A stretch of 48,322 nt of DNA from Pirellulaceae bacterium (GCA_022448315.1 JAKVCA010000038.1:1-48322), one strand, 5' to 3'. Numbered from the stretch's first letter, positions 1 through 9,394 are shown. Numbers and translations are program-made. The notes: a model not told the origin generated them from the sequence alone.

Positions 1-606
1 ACTCGCACCAAGACCCGCACCTACAAGGTGTGCAAGATGGTTCCCGAGACTCGCACCAAGACCTGCACCTACAAGGTGTGCAAGATGGTTCCCGAGACTC
101 GCACCAAGACCTGCACCTACAAGGTCTGCAAGATGGTCAAGGAACAGCGCACCAAGACTTGCACCTACAAGGTTCGCAAGATGGTCCGCGAGACCCGTAC
201 CAAGACTTGCTGCTACAAAGTTTGCAAGATGGTTCCCGAGACTCGCACCAAGACCTGCACCTACAAGGTCTGCAAAATGGTCAAGGAGCAGCGAACGAAG
301 AAGATTCCTTACACGGTTTGCCGTTACGAGAAGGAAACCCGTGTGAAAAAGGTTCCTTACACCGTCTGCAAGCCTGTGCATTACACGAAAGTGATCACGG
401 TTCCAAAACGCGTATGCAAGAAGGTTGCTTGCACGCGGACGATCTGTGTTCCTCGAGTGGTTTGCGAACAGGTGCCTGTCGAAGTTTGCAGTGATCCATG
501 CCGAGGTGGTTTACTGAACCGCATCTTGGGTGCTCACAGCAATCTTTTGGGTTCCTGCGAAAGTGAGCCGGACTGCGGTCGCGAGGACAGCGACGCAGCC
601 CACTAG
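1..606 (+). CDS. Cys-rich YTV-type repeat protein, 3' part (5' end outside window)
   Basis: The frame is open from the first base, so this is the C-terminal 201 residues of a longer protein. It consists of about ten imperfect 16-residue units (48 bp each). The first six follow TRTKTCTYKVCKMVPE closely; the later ones (PYTVCRYEKE, PYTVCKPVHY) match the planctomycete YTV repeat. The end, VPVEVCSDPC followed by a loose tail, looks like a real C-terminus. Each unit carries one or two Cys, many Lys/Arg and Val, and no obvious membrane segment. YTV-repeat proteins are known from planctomycetes and have been linked to their disulfide-rich protein cell wall; a structural envelope role here is inferred. 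The central units are nearly identical at DNA level, which suggests recent expansion. A strong terminator follows 49 bp after the stop. Confidence 0.85.
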   Translation, partial: TRTKTRTYKVCKMVPETRTKTCTYKVCKMVPETRTKTCTYKVCKMVKEQRTKTCTYKVRKMVRETRTKTCCYKVCKMVPETRTKTCTYKVCKMVKEQRTKKIPYTVCRYEKETRVKKVPYTVCKPVHYTKVITVPKRVCKKVACTRTICVPRVVCEQVPVEVCSDPCRGGLLNRILGAHSNLLGSCESEPDCGREDSDAAH

Positions 607-654
607 AAAATGCCTTGGCTTTCTCAACCGGGAAAGCAAAACTGGTCGAAAAAG

Positions 655-690
655 AAAGCGGCTCGGTGACAATCACCGAGCCGCTTTTTT
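655..690 (+). terminator. Rho-independent terminator after the YTV repeat gene
   Basis: A perfect 15-bp stem (655-669 with 673-687) closes a 3-nt loop and runs into six T residues. The left arm begins with A residues, so it could also work on the minus strand for acs. Confidence 0.9.
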
Positions 691-710
691 AGTTTCGTGT
701 TTCGTGCCTT

Positions 711-741
711 AAAAAAAGCGGTGACCAGTATCGCCTTCACC
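711..741 (-). terminator. Possible terminator of acs (minus strand)
   Basis: On the minus strand, just past the acs stop, a 5-bp stem GGTGA/TCACC with a 12-nt loop is followed by CGC and seven T residues. The stem is short, so the call is weak; the bidirectional hairpin at 655-690 is a better candidate for the same job. Confidence 0.35.
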
Positions 742-755
742 TTCATGCTGGCTTC

Positions 756-2714
756 TTATTCGTCATCCTGACGGAGTTGAGCGAGAACCGAAAAGTCCTC
801 GAGCGTGGTGGTGTCGCCCGTTGCTTCTTTGCCAGCGGCAATGTCCCGCAGCAGCCTTCTCATGATTTTGCCGCTGCGTGTCTTCGGCAATGCGGCGGTA
901 AATCGGAGGTCGTCCGGAACGGCAAGTGCTCCAATCTCTTTGCGGACGTGTAACTTCAGTTCCTGCCTGAGTTCATCGCCCGCCTCAGCATCCTTGGCTG
1001 TCACGAACACGGCAATGGCCTGTCCTTTGATTTCGTCTGGACGGCCGACAGCAGCGGCCTCGGCGACTTTGGGGTGAGACACCAGAGCGCTTTCAACTTC
1101 AATGGTGCTCAGTCGGTGGCCGGAGACATTGATGACGTCGTCGATACGTCCCATGATCCAGTAATAACCGTCGTTATCGAGTCTCGCGTTGTCACCCGTG
1201 AGATACATGCCTGGAACTTTACTCCAGTACTGCTCCTGATGTCTCGCCTCATCGCCCCAGATGCCTCGGAGCATTCCGGGCCAAGGCTTCGAGATGCATA
1301 ACATCCCGCCGTGATTGGTATCCACTGGATTACCCTCTTCGTCCACGATTGTGGGGATGATCCCGGGGAGTGGTTTGGTGCATGAACCGGGCTTGGTCGG
1401 GATAGCCCCGGGCAACGGAGACATCATGATTCCGCCCGTTTCGGTCTGCCACCAGGTGTCGACAATCGGACACCTTTCGGCGCCGATTTTTTCGTGGTAC
1501 CAAATCCACGCCTCGGGATTGATACCTTCACCTACGGTGCCCAGTAATCGTAACGTCGAAAGATCATGCTTTTCGACATGCTCGTCGCCCCATTTGATGA
1601 AGGCACGAATGGCGGTTGGAGCGGTGTACAGAATCGTGACCTTGTGTCGTTCGACGATATCCCAGAAGCGATCTTCTGCCGGGTGATTGGGAGCTCCCTC
1701 GTAAAGCAATACGGTGGCACCATTGGCCAAGGGGCCATAGACCATGTAACTGTGTCCCGTGATCCAACCACAGTCTGCCGTGCACCAGTAGATGTCGTCT
1801 TCCTGATAGTCAAAGACCCATTTGAACGACATTTTGGTGTAGAGAGAATAGCCGGCCGTTGTATGTTTGATACCTTTGGGTTTTCCGGTCGATCCACTCG
1901 TATAGAGGATGAAGAGTGGGGTTTCCGCGTCCAACGGAGTGGCCGGGCAATCCTCATCGACCTCGTCAAGTAGATCGTGCATCCAGACATCTCGGCCCGC
2001 TTGCATCTGGATGTCGTTCTCGGTTCGTCTGAGGACCAGGCAGGACTCAATGGAAGGACTCTTGGAGAGTGCCTGGTCAACGATGTTTTTAAGCGGAAGG
2101 ACCTTTCCGCGGCGCCAGCCACCATCAGCCGTGATGATCAATTTTGCTTCGGCATCGTTGTTGCGCTCGGCAATGGCCTCAGCGGAGAAACCGCCGAAAA
2201 TGACGGAGTGGATGGCTCCAATTCGAGCACACGCCAGCATGGCCACCGGCAACTCGGGGGTCATGGGCATGTAAATGGAGACACGATCGCCCTGCTCAAT
2301 CCCCAGCTTTTTGAGCCCATTTGCCATGCGGCAGACTTCGCGATGCAACTCTCGGTAGGTCAGTTGCCGATGGTCTCCCGGTTCGCCTTCCCAAATGAAG
2401 GCGACCTTGTCTCCTCGACCCGCTTCGATTTGGGCGTCGAGGCAGTTGTACGAGATGTTCGTCTGACCCTCAACGAACCAACCTACGCCATTCTCGGTTT
2501 TCTCGTAGACCGTTTCGAATGGACGGAACCAGTGCAGCTCTTCTTCAGCGAGCTTGCCCCAAAAAGCCTCGGTGTCTTGAATGGACGCGTCGTAAAGCGT
2601 CTGGTAGGCATCTGCGGAGTTGATCTTCGCTTTCGCGACGAATTCGGGGGTCGGAGGAAACAGGCGACTTTCCTGCATCACATTGTCGATCTGGCTGGAT
2701 CCCTCTGCGGTCAT
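756..2714 (-). CDS. acs: Acetyl-coenzyme A synthetase
   Basis: AMP-forming acetate:CoA ligase that activates acetate through acetyl-AMP; cytoplasmic. The 652 residues match the usual length of Acs. Visible signatures are the N-terminal ACAS region, the P-loop-like [16 protein letters not shown], the adenylation motif [23 protein letters not shown], and the C-terminal [11 protein letters not shown], whose lysine is the catalytic and acetyl-regulated residue in this family. The frame is open back to 2762, but ATG 2714 is preferred because GAGGAG lies 12 bp upstream and the product then has the standard length; the longer form has no ribosome binding site. No acetyltransferase or deacetylase gene is adjacent. 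Confidence 0.95.
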   Translation of the reverse strand: MTAEGSSQIDNVMQESRLFPPTPEFVAKAKINSADAYQTLYDASIQDTEAFWGKLAEEELHWFRPFETVYEKTENGVGWFVEGQTNISYNCLDAQIEAGRGDKVAFIWEGEPGDHRQLTYRELHREVCRMANGLKKLGIEQGDRVSIYMPMTPELPVAMLACARIGAIHSVIFGGFSAEAIAERNNDAEAKLIITADGGWRRGKVLPLKNIVDQALSKSPSIESCLVLRRTENDIQMQAGRDVWMHDLLDEVDEDCPATPLDAETPLFILYTSGSTGKPKGIKHTTAGYSLYTKMSFKWVFDYQEDDIYWCTADCGWITGHSYMVYGPLANGATVLLYEGAPNHPAEDRFWDIVERHKVTILYTAPTAIRAFIKWGDEHVEKHDLSTLRLLGTVGEGINPEAWIWYHEKIGAERCPIVDTWWQTETGGIMMSPLPGAIPTKPGSCTKPLPGIIPTIVDEEGNPVDTNHGGMLCISKPWPGMLRGIWGDEARHQEQYWSKVPGMYLTGDNARLDNDGYYWIMGRIDDVINVSGHRLSTIEVESALVSHPKVAEAAAVGRPDEIKGQAIAVFVTAKDAEAGDELRQELKLHVRKEIGALAVPDDLRFTAALPKTRSGKIMRRLLRDIAAGKEATGDTTTLEDFSVLAQLRQDDE

Positions 2715-3296
2715 AAACCCTGGACTCCTCGGCGTGGTCAAAAGAAACGGACGCTGTCCCATCTGGACATGAAAAAGCCCGGATTCTAGGGAGCGAGGTT
2801 GGGGCTGTCAACGAATTGCATCCTGTGGCTCATCGCGCGACTTCGCCTGAGGGAAGAGTCACTTCAGAACGAAGCTGCCACCTCAATAGATGGCTCCGCG
2901 GGCATTCGACAAATCGGCGACAGCAAAGACCGTGGGTTGTTCGTCGTCCTCAATCCCAGCTCTCACACTCTTTATGGGGGGCATGCATCAAGAATTCACA
3001 ATCGCTGTGCGAGTCTGAGAGGCCGAACGTCGCGTTTTATCGAGTTTTTTGGGCCTGAAATGGGCTTTCAGGCTCACTTGAAATGGCCCACTTTTGTGTT
3101 CCCCAAAGTTGCCAAGTTTCTAAAAATACCTAAAGAAAAATTAGCTTTCAAAATGCCTATTTTGACATTCAGCAGGCTGTGTGCTTTGCCGATGTTTTCT
3201 ATGTTACGTTACTTCCATAATGCCCCGGAATCATTCAAACTGTTCATTTATCAACTCACGCGGGATTTTTATGGATTGAGGAGTGATGATCCAATC
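2715..3296. other. Intergenic region between acs and the 98-residue gene, with a hairpin
   Basis: This 582-bp stretch separates divergent genes. The plus-strand frame of the downstream gene is open back to 2799, but that sequence has no domain-like character and is locally AT-rich around 3110-3240, so I treat it as non-coding. A hairpin GCCTGAAA/TTTCAGGC (3053-3060 with 3066-3073) can compete with an outer pairing GGGCC/GGCCC (3051-3055 with 3085-3089). A TTGACA hexamer at 3162-3167 could be a -35 box, but no good -10 follows at the right distance. Confidence 0.5.
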
Positions 3297-3593
3297 ATGG
3301 AGCAGTACGGCGAAGCGATCCAAGACCTGACTGATTTAAGACAATTTGTTTATCTCGCGTTATGCGAGCAAAATGACTTCGAGCCTGGAGCTTTCAAATT
3401 CAGCGAAAGAATTCTGGTTCGAGCGGGTCAACCTTGTGGTTTGTTCTTTTGTTTGCACGGCCCACGGAGCGTCAAACTAACAGCCATTTGGGAGACTGAC
3501 CAAAACCATATCATTTTCTACGGTTCGTCCGGCGAGCGGAAACAGAAAACCCGTTTGGCAAAAGGCCCATCTTTAGTGACGGGCTCAGCCTGA
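3297..3593 (+). CDS. Conserved small protein of unknown function, 98 aa
   Basis: I cannot name a function. The protein reads as a compact soluble domain: helical start (EQYGEAIQDLTDLRQFVY), then alternating strands (RILVRAGQPCGLFFCLHGPR, TAIWETDQNHIIFYGSSGER). There is no signal peptide or membrane segment. It resembles short proteins I remember from planctomycete genomes, but this is recollection, not a search. ATG 3297 is chosen because GAGGAG lies 13 bp upstream and because the conserved-looking sequence begins there; an in-frame TTG at 3276 is an alternative. csrA follows 77 bp downstream on the same strand with its own ribosome binding site, so the two may be cotranscribed. Confidence 0.75.
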   Translation: MEQYGEAIQDLTDLRQFVYLALCEQNDFEPGAFKFSERILVRAGQPCGLFFCLHGPRSVKLTAIWETDQNHIIFYGSSGERKQKTRLAKGPSLVTGSA

Positions 3594-3670
3594 GAACAAG
3601 GACGTGATTCGACGCGATCTGTAGAGACCAAATAAGCTCATTGCAGCATGACTCATGGAGGATAAATCTT

Positions 3671-3853
3671 ATGCTTGTGCTATCCAGGAAGGAAAGCGAG
3701 CGTATTCGATTAGGAGATAAAATCGTGTTAACCGTGGTTCGAGTATCGGGTGACAAAGTGCGACTGGGAATTGAGGCACCCTCAGATCTACTTGTCTTAC
3801 GCGAGGAACTCGAACCCCACGAGGAAGAAAAACTGAAGAGGATGGCGGCCTGA
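3671..3853 (+). CDS. csrA: Carbon storage regulator CsrA
   Basis: Small RNA-binding post-transcriptional regulator; the dimer binds GGA motifs in mRNA leaders and alters translation or stability. The 60 residues have the full CsrA fold: MLVLSRKESERIRLGDKI at the start, VRVSGDKVRLGIEAP in the middle, and VLREEL at the strand-helix junction containing the RNA-contacting arginine. The start at ATG 3671 is fixed by GGAGG ending about 10 bp upstream and by the invariant N-terminus. A terminator follows 30 bp after the stop, so csrA ends its transcript. No flagellar genes, its usual neighbours, and no FliW gene are present in the window. Confidence 0.96.
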   Translation: MLVLSRKESERIRLGDKIVLTVVRVSGDKVRLGIEAPSDLLVLREELEPHEEEKLKRMAA

Positions 3854-3883
3854 TCAAGGCCGATCTCTCAGGCTTGAACTCAA

Positions 3884-3916
3884 AGCCCTCGGCCCAAGTG
3901 CCTGGGGGCTTTTTTT
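3884..3916 (+). terminator. Rho-independent terminator after csrA
   Basis: A stem of about 9 bp with G-U wobbles (3884-3892 with 3902-3910) is followed directly by a run of seven T residues (3910-3916). Confidence 0.8.
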
Positions 3917-4000
3917 CATTCTTGCCCAAGCCATTCGGAAAAGGTCGAGTGTTGAACGCTCCACGGCATGACGCTTTGCCCGCGCGAAACCGGTGCCCAC

Positions 4001-4642
4001 TTATGAGCTTTCGCGGGAAGCTGACTCCGACTGAAACTCGTAGAGTTTGTTCGCATAAATGTACTGCTCGATCGATCTTGGCGTTTGAAATCGGATGGAT
4101 TTTCCTTGGCTTAATCGATGGCGTATCTCGGAGCTGCTTAAATCAATGGCCGGAAATTCGATTCGGTGGCGTTTCTGAATGGTGCGGAGGTCACCGGCCA
4201 CATAATTTTGCAGGATCTTCCAATCGGGTTCAGCCTCTTCACCTCGGACCACGACGAGGGGGATCGCCAATTCACAAATTTTTGTAGGCTCGCGCCATGT
4301 CGAAAAGTCGTTGAGTGAATCCGCGCCCATCAAAAGAAAAAACGTCGACTCGGGAGCCGACCGCGTCAACTGTTCCAGCGTGTCCACTGTGTAACTGATG
4401 CCGCCTCGCTCGATTTCTAAGGCATTGACCCGATAGCCGCTCTGCCCCCAAGTTGCGATCTGGAGCATTTCAAGACGATGTTTATCGGACGCGATAGGAC
4501 CCTCGATTTTGTGCGGCGCGTGTTTTACTGGGACGAACCAGACTTCATCGAGTTGTGCCTGTTCACGGCAAAACTCGGCAAGGAGTAGGTGCCCGAAGTG
4601 AATGGGGTCGAATGAGCCACCGTAAACGCCAATATTGGGCAT
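4001..4642 (-). CDS. nadD: Nicotinate-nucleotide adenylyltransferase
   Basis: Transfers AMP from ATP to nicotinate mononucleotide, giving deamido-NAD in NAD biosynthesis; cytoplasmic. The 213 residues show the nucleotidyltransferase signature GGSFDPIHFGHLLLAE at residues 9-24, the substrate loop FVPVKHAPHK, the MGADSLNDFSTW segment and the C-terminal SSSEIRHRL motif that corresponds to ISST-IR of the family. ATG 4642 precedes the conserved N-terminus MPNIGVYGG and is secure. The gene diverges from priA across a 403-bp gap. The common partner genes obgE, proA and rsfS are absent here. Confidence 0.95.
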   Translation of the reverse strand: MPNIGVYGGSFDPIHFGHLLLAEFCREQAQLDEVWFVPVKHAPHKIEGPIASDKHRLEMLQIATWGQSGYRVNALEIERGGISYTVDTLEQLTRSAPESTFFLLMGADSLNDFSTWREPTKICELAIPLVVVRGEEAEPDWKILQNYVAGDLRTIQKRHRIEFPAIDLSSSEIRHRLSQGKSIRFQTPRSIEQYIYANKLYEFQSESASRESS

Positions 4643-5045
4643 GGTTTGGAATTCCGAGAATAGGGACAGCAGGGGTCTGGTTTTGTTATAGTAAGCGTGT
4701 TCGACGCGACGGCTTTCGTGTCGACGGCTGGTTTGGGTCGTTTGACTTCTGGGAACGACGCTGAATCCGGGGAGTCATGCTGGCAGGAAATCCGCGGATC
4801 GCATCCGGTCAATTTGTGGTGAAGTTGTTCATGATCGTACCGGGAACAATTTAAAATTCCACCCTGAGTGGGTGCGTCTCGCACAATTGCTGGCTTTTGC
4901 GCGAGTCGCATCATTTGACTCAATTTTTCGCGGAGACTGCATCCTTCGGAGGCCCCTCGCGGGACTCGGGGTGCCATCTGGATTCCCGACACGCTGGTTG
5001 TGAAATCTCGTTTCTTTTCGTTTGAACCTGTTGCCGACTTTTCCC
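4643..5045. other. Divergent intergenic region nadD-priA
   Basis: This 403-bp gap should hold promoters for both genes. On plus, TATAGT at 4687-4692 with GGGACA 18 bp upstream resembles a sigma-70 promoter, but it lies about 350 bp from priA. Open frames here (for example 4829-5053 minus) have no recognisable product and no ribosome binding site. I see no RNA gene. Confidence 0.4.
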
Positions 5046-7346
5046 ATGGACAAACGCCAACAATCTCTTTTTGATGGTGAGGAAGCGCCGTGGGTCCAAG
5101 ATGATGCTCAAGATTTTCTTGTCGCGCAAGTCGTGTTTTCAGAGCAACCTTTCGGACCTTATGACTATCGGGTTCCCGAAGAATGCCGCAATCAGGTGGC
5201 GTTGGGCAAAAGGGTCCTCGTACCGTTAGGGCGTGGAAACCGCACGCGGGAAGCCTATTGCATCGACGTATGCAGTGCGGCGGAGCGTTCGGCGGCGGTG
5301 GATATGCGGAAACTCAAGCCCCTTCGAAGGGTGTTGGATCGGGACGCGCTACTCAACTCCGAGATGCTGGACGTGGCACGTTGGATCAGCGATTACTACG
5401 TGACACCGTTAGGGCAGGTGATCGAAACGGTTGTCCCTTCCGGGGTCCGTGCGCAGGCGGGCACACGCGAGGTGGTCCTTTTGGATGTTCCCAACGCGGT
5501 CATTGCCAAACTGACCCAGCTGAAATTACCGCCCAAACAGTCGTCTGCGCTTCGGGCTCTGGCGTCGAGTCCCAAGCCTCTCACGGTGAATGAACTTTCA
5601 AAGAGAGCGGGCTGCACCGCTGCACCGATTCAGTCGCTTCGAAAAAAAGGTTTGATTCGCGAAACGATCGAGCGGATTGAAACGAGTGAACATGCGCTCG
5701 ATTCCGAAACCGATGATGCTCCCAAATCGCTCAACGAGCAGCAGGAGGCTGCGCTGCGTCAGATCGGTCAATCACTTGATTCTGGTGAGGGCGGAACACT
5801 GCTTCTGCACGGCATTACGGGGAGCGGCAAAACCGAAGTTTACATTCGCGCGATCCAGCGAGTCCTCAATATGGGGCGGCAAGCGATTGTTCTTGTGCCT
5901 GAGATCAGCCTGACTCCTCAGACTCGACGGCGATTCCGCTCCCGTTTCAAGCGAGTCGCCGTCATGCACAGTCACTTGAGCCAAGCAGAGCGGCATTGGC
6001 ACTGGCAACGGATTCGACGAGGTGAGGTCGACGTGGTGGTTGGCGCTCGCAGCGCCGTCTTCGCACCCACGCCTCGACTCGGACTGATTGTGATTGATGA
6101 GGAACATGACGCTTCATTCAAGCAGGATAATATTCCGCGGTATCACGCCCGGGATGTCGCTCGCTATCGAGCGTCTCTTTCCAAAATTCCGCTTGTGCTT
6201 GGCTCGGCAACGCCGAGTCTTGAGAGCTGGCATGACGCGGCGACGGCACGAAGTGATCGAATCAGTTTGCCTGGTCGTGTCCGCAATCTGCCTCTGCCCG
6301 AGGTTGCCATCGTTGACTTGAGAGATGAGTTTCGTTCGAAAAAAAGTTGGGGGATGATCAGTCGCCCGCTGGCACGTGGCATTCAGGAAACGGTGGCAGA
6401 AAATGGACAGGTGATGCTCCTTCTGAATCGCAGAGGTTTCGCGACCAGCATTCAGTGCCCCGCTTGCGGGTTCGTCCTCAATTGTCCGAACTGCGATGTG
6501 GCTCTGACCCACCACCGTGACGGGCGGAAAGCCGTCTGCCACTACTGTGATTATGTGGTCCCCGAACCTTCTCAGTGTCCGGAGTGTCTTTTTGATGGGA
6601 TTCGGTTTGCTGGATTCGGGACGCAAAAACTGGAAGAGGAGGTGCAGAAGAAATTCCCAGGGGTTGCTTGCCTGAGAATGGACAGCGATACGATGAGAAA
6701 GCCCGGAAGCCATGAGATGGCCTTGGAGAGGTTTCGTCGTGGCGAAGTCCAGATCTTGCTCGGGACTCAAATGATTGCGAAGGGACTCGATTTTCCAAAC
6801 GTGATGTTGGTCGGTGTCATCAACGCGGATACGGCTTTGCACTTTCCCGATTTTCGTGCTGCCGAACGCACGTTTGGACTTTTGACACAAGTCGCAGGCC
6901 GTACTGGCCGTGGCGATCGAGGGGGGCGCGTCTTCGTCCAAACCTTCACTCCCGATCACAACGCCATCGTATTGGCAGCGAAGCACGATTTTTCAGCATT
7001 CGCAGAACAGGAATTGCCGGTGCGTGAAAGCCTACGTTATCCCCCTTGGGGGACGATGGCTCGATTTGTAGTACGAGGCCCTATCGAAACACAAACCCAG
7101 GCTTTCGCGGACCGACTGGGTGACCGCATCCGATCGTATGTCCAATCCGACGCCGCAACTTTCCGAGTGCTTGGTCCTGCACCGTGTCCCATTGGCAAAT
7201 TGAGAAACAAGTTCCGTTTCCATCTTTTGGTCCAAGGACTCGAGGCCCAGTCCTTGCAAACAGCGGTCCGTGCCGTTTCTGAGTCACTTCAGGTTCCTGA
7301 GGACATTCAATGGGTCGTGGATATTGATCCTCTCGATATGCTGTAG
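5046..7346 (+). CDS. priA: Primosomal protein N' (replication restart helicase PriA)
   Basis: 3'-5' DNA helicase that recognises stalled or repaired forks and reloads the replisome. The 766 residues contain an N-terminal DNA-binding region (QVVFSEQPFGPYDYRVPEE), Walker A GITGSGKTEVY, Walker B VIDEEHDASFKQ, LGSATPSLES (motif III), and a zinc region with the cysteine pairs CPACGF, CPNCDV, CHYCDY and CPECLF. Helicase motifs V-VI are seen as GTQMIAKGLDFPNV and QVAGRTGRGDRGG. The ATG at 5046 is preferred to the in-frame TTG at 5022. All cysteines of the zinc sites are present, so the enzyme should be functional. It stands alone; the next gene begins 209 bp later. Confidence 0.96.
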   Translation: MDKRQQSLFDGEEAPWVQDDAQDFLVAQVVFSEQPFGPYDYRVPEECRNQVALGKRVLVPLGRGNRTREAYCIDVCSAAERSAAVDMRKLKPLRRVLDRDALLNSEMLDVARWISDYYVTPLGQVIETVVPSGVRAQAGTREVVLLDVPNAVIAKLTQLKLPPKQSSALRALASSPKPLTVNELSKRAGCTAAPIQSLRKKGLIRETIERIETSEHALDSETDDAPKSLNEQQEAALRQIGQSLDSGEGGTLLLHGITGSGKTEVYIRAIQRVLNMGRQAIVLVPEISLTPQTRRRFRSRFKRVAVMHSHLSQAERHWHWQRIRRGEVDVVVGARSAVFAPTPRLGLIVIDEEHDASFKQDNIPRYHARDVARYRASLSKIPLVLGSATPSLESWHDAATARSDRISLPGRVRNLPLPEVAIVDLRDEFRSKKSWGMISRPLARGIQETVAENGQVMLLLNRRGFATSIQCPACGFVLNCPNCDVALTHHRDGRKAVCHYCDYVVPEPSQCPECLFDGIRFAGFGTQKLEEEVQKKFPGVACLRMDSDTMRKPGSHEMALERFRRGEVQILLGTQMIAKGLDFPNVMLVGVINADTALHFPDFRAAERTFGLLTQVAGRTGRGDRGGRVFVQTFTPDHNAIVLAAKHDFSAFAEQELPVRESLRYPPWGTMARFVVRGPIETQTQAFADRLGDRIRSYVQSDAATFRVLGPAPCPIGKLRNKFRFHLLVQGLEAQSLQTAVRAVSESLQVPEDIQWVVDIDPLDML

Positions 7347-7555
7347 GGTGGGTTGGAAACAACGCAGCCTAGACGAGAATTCGGGGACGGATGCCGAGTC
7401 ATGACCGACGACTGCTCTGGCTTGTGGGAGAACGATCTCCTAAACTGGGGCTGGTGATGGGACTTGCGGTATTTCCGGATGACTCACGCCTTTAAGGACA
7501 ACGAGTGATTTGGCGGATCGACTTTGGCAACAAGGTCCGATTCGATGAAGGGCCT

Positions 7556-9394
7556 ATGTCTTACCGATCCATCAAACGTGTTCTGGGTGAAACCCGGCTG
7601 GAGCTGAAATGCCTTGTGCTTTTCGGTATCTGCATGTGTTTGTTGATCGCCTCAGCCTTTTTTCTGGTCGAGCGAGCAGCTGTTCGGTTGGTCGAACAGA
7701 ACACCCGAGAAAAATCTCGAGATCTCATCACCGTTCATCTGGTGAAAGCCCATTTCAAGGCGTGGGAAGGCCCCGAAGGCAGTGGGCACACGCCTTTCGA
7801 GGAACGCGAGTTTGTCAAGGACGTGACCGACGAATTCGGTCGTACGGAATTCGAATTTGATGTTCTCGTGGATGACGAATCGGTCAGCCGACAAGCAATT
7901 ACGCCGGTTGTCCCCGACCCGACTGAAATTCGGTTGATGGAAGCGATGCGTGAGCAGTTGCTGGAAAAGCAACGTCGTGGCTTGATGGCAAGGTCCGATA
8001 CCGACGCAGAAAGCGAGTCGGGCGAGGAAGCGGAATCGGGCGTGATCTTTACACCGGAGCAGGTGGAAACGAGCCATGAGGAGAGATACGATTCCGCAGG
8101 GAATTATCAGTACTACCAGCCGATTGTTTTTTCGCAGATGTGTCGGGATTGCCACTACACGCAAACCGACAATCTTTCCAGTTTGGAGTCCGTCGGGACG
8201 GTTGCCGCCGAAGAACCATTGAGCGTCGTCCGATTGACGTTGCCCCAGCAGGCGACAAGATCAGCGATTTACTGGACTTGGGCCGTCCTGATCACGTTAG
8301 CGATCCTCACCGTTTCCGCAGGAGTCATTACCCTTTACCTCATTGTGCGTTATGTGATCGTCAAACCTCTGAAACACTTGCGTGAGGTAAGTGATCAGAT
8401 TCGTAATGGTAAAATGGAGACGCGAGCCGAATTGCATACCGGCGATGAATTCGAAGAGCTGGCTTCATCGTTTAACCGTATGTTGCGACATTTGGCCGAT
8501 AGTCAATCTGAACTAACGGTGGCGAATACGGATCTGGACAGGAAAGTTGAAGAACTCGCGCATCTGAATATGCAGTTGCATGAGATGAACCAGGTGAAAA
8601 GCGAGTTCCTCGCCAATATGAGTCATGAATTGAGGACTCCACTCAATAGCATCATCGGTTTTTCTGAAGTGCTCAAAAACATCGATTCGATGACCGACAA
8701 GCAACGTCGCTACGCCACGAATATCATGAAGTCCGGAAAGTTGTTGGCGGAGATGATCAACGACATCCTCGATCTGGCGAAAATCGAAGCCGGTAAGATG
8801 GAAGTCAAGCCGACGGAATTCAAAATCGAAACGGTCGTTTATGCTCACTGCGACATGGTGCGATCGCTTTCCGAAGAAAAAAATATTGACCTTCTGGTTG
8901 ATCTTGAGCCCGACCTGCCTCTGCTGTTTCAGGATCAAGTGAAGCTTCAGCAGATCTTGACCAATCTGTTAAGCAACGCGATTAAATTTACACCTGAAGG
9001 AGGTCGAATCACGGTCTCCGGAAAAATGTTGCCGGATCAGCGATTTGAATTGGCAGTCAGTGATACTGGCGTTGGCATCGCTGAAGATGATCGATCGACA
9101 ATTTTTGAAAAATTCCGTCAGGGGAAAGTGGTTCGAGGTGAGGACAATCTAACGCGAGAGTATTCGGGAACAGGTCTGGGGTTATCGATCGTGCGCGAAC
9201 TCTGCAGTTTGCTGGGCGGTGAAGTCGAGTTGGAGAGCGAGGTGGGGCGGGGAAGTTTATTCCGAATCTTGCTTCCCACGAGATTCAACTCAAGGCCGAA
9301 AAGGGAGTCGGATCTTTCGGTGCGGCTCGACGAACTGTCGAGGATGCAGCGTCCTGAATTTCGTCGACTAGGGGCTCCCGCAAATTCGTCCTGA
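7556..9394 (+). CDS. Membrane sensor histidine kinase with a CxxCH (heme-c-like) sensor domain
   Basis: A 612-residue two-component sensor kinase. One membrane segment lies at about residues 17-38 and another at about 237-266. Between them is an extracytoplasmic domain of about 200 residues that ends with CRDCH (C196, C199, H200), a canonical c-type heme attachment motif. This placement resembles Tll0287/DUF3365-type sensors, which bind heme. A HAMP linker follows (about 265-315), then a coiled coil, the phosphoacceptor H357 in NMSHELRTPLNSIIGF, and an HATPase domain with N box (NLLSNAIKFTPEGG), G1 (DTGVGIAEDD) and G2 (GTGLGLSIVREL). ATG 7556 is chosen over GTG 7505 because the membrane segment then starts near the N-terminus. 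No response regulator is adjacent. Redox, gas or heme sensing is inferred from the motif only. Confidence 0.88.
   Translation: MSYRSIKRVLGETRLELKCLVLFGICMCLLIASAFFLVERAAVRLVEQNTREKSRDLITVHLVKAHFKAWEGPEGSGHTPFEEREFVKDVTDEFGRTEFEFDVLVDDESVSRQAITPVVPDPTEIRLMEAMREQLLEKQRRGLMARSDTDAESESGEEAESGVIFTPEQVETSHEERYDSAGNYQYYQPIVFSQMCRDCHYTQTDNLSSLESVGTVAAEEPLSVVRLTLPQQATRSAIYWTWAVLITLAILTVSAGVITLYLIVRYVIVKPLKHLREVSDQIRNGKMETRAELHTGDEFEELASSFNRMLRHLADSQSELTVANTDLDRKVEELAHLNMQLHEMNQVKSEFLANMSHELRTPLNSIIGFSEVLKNIDSMTDKQRRYATNIMKSGKLLAEMINDILDLAKIEAGKMEVKPTEFKIETVVYAHCDMVRSLSEEKNIDLLVDLEPDLPLLFQDQVKLQQILTNLLSNAIKFTPEGGRITVSGKMLPDQRFELAVSDTGVGIAEDDRSTIFEKFRQGKVVRGEDNLTREYSGTGLGLSIVRELCSLLGGEVELESEVGRGSLFRILLPTRFNSRPKRESDLSVRLDELSRMQRPEFRRLGAPANSS

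Noticed and set aside
1-384. Regular 48-bp repeats that could suggest a CRISPR array
   Set aside because: Units are contiguous, coding and without unique spacers.
30-494. A second long open frame with its own periodic peptide inside the YTV gene
   Set aside because: It is the +1-type shadow of the 48-bp repeats; the periodicity is inherited from the real frame, which carries the YTV motif.
1977-2789. 270-codon plus-strand frame opposite acs
   Set aside because: Antisense to the conserved acs coding sequence, no ribosome binding site and no domain.
2799-3296. N-terminal extension of the 98-residue protein
   Set aside because: Open by chance; locally AT-rich, contains hairpins, and the conserved-looking domain and ribosome binding site begin at 3297.
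6114-6986. 290-codon minus-strand frame inside priA
   Set aside because: Shadow of priA with no recognisable domain or start signal.
7391-7495. 34-codon frame (MPSHDRRLLWLVGERSPKLG) between priA and the kinase gene
   Set aside because: GGGGACGG is too close to the ATG to be a good ribosome binding site and the peptide has no clear character; left as a weak possibility.
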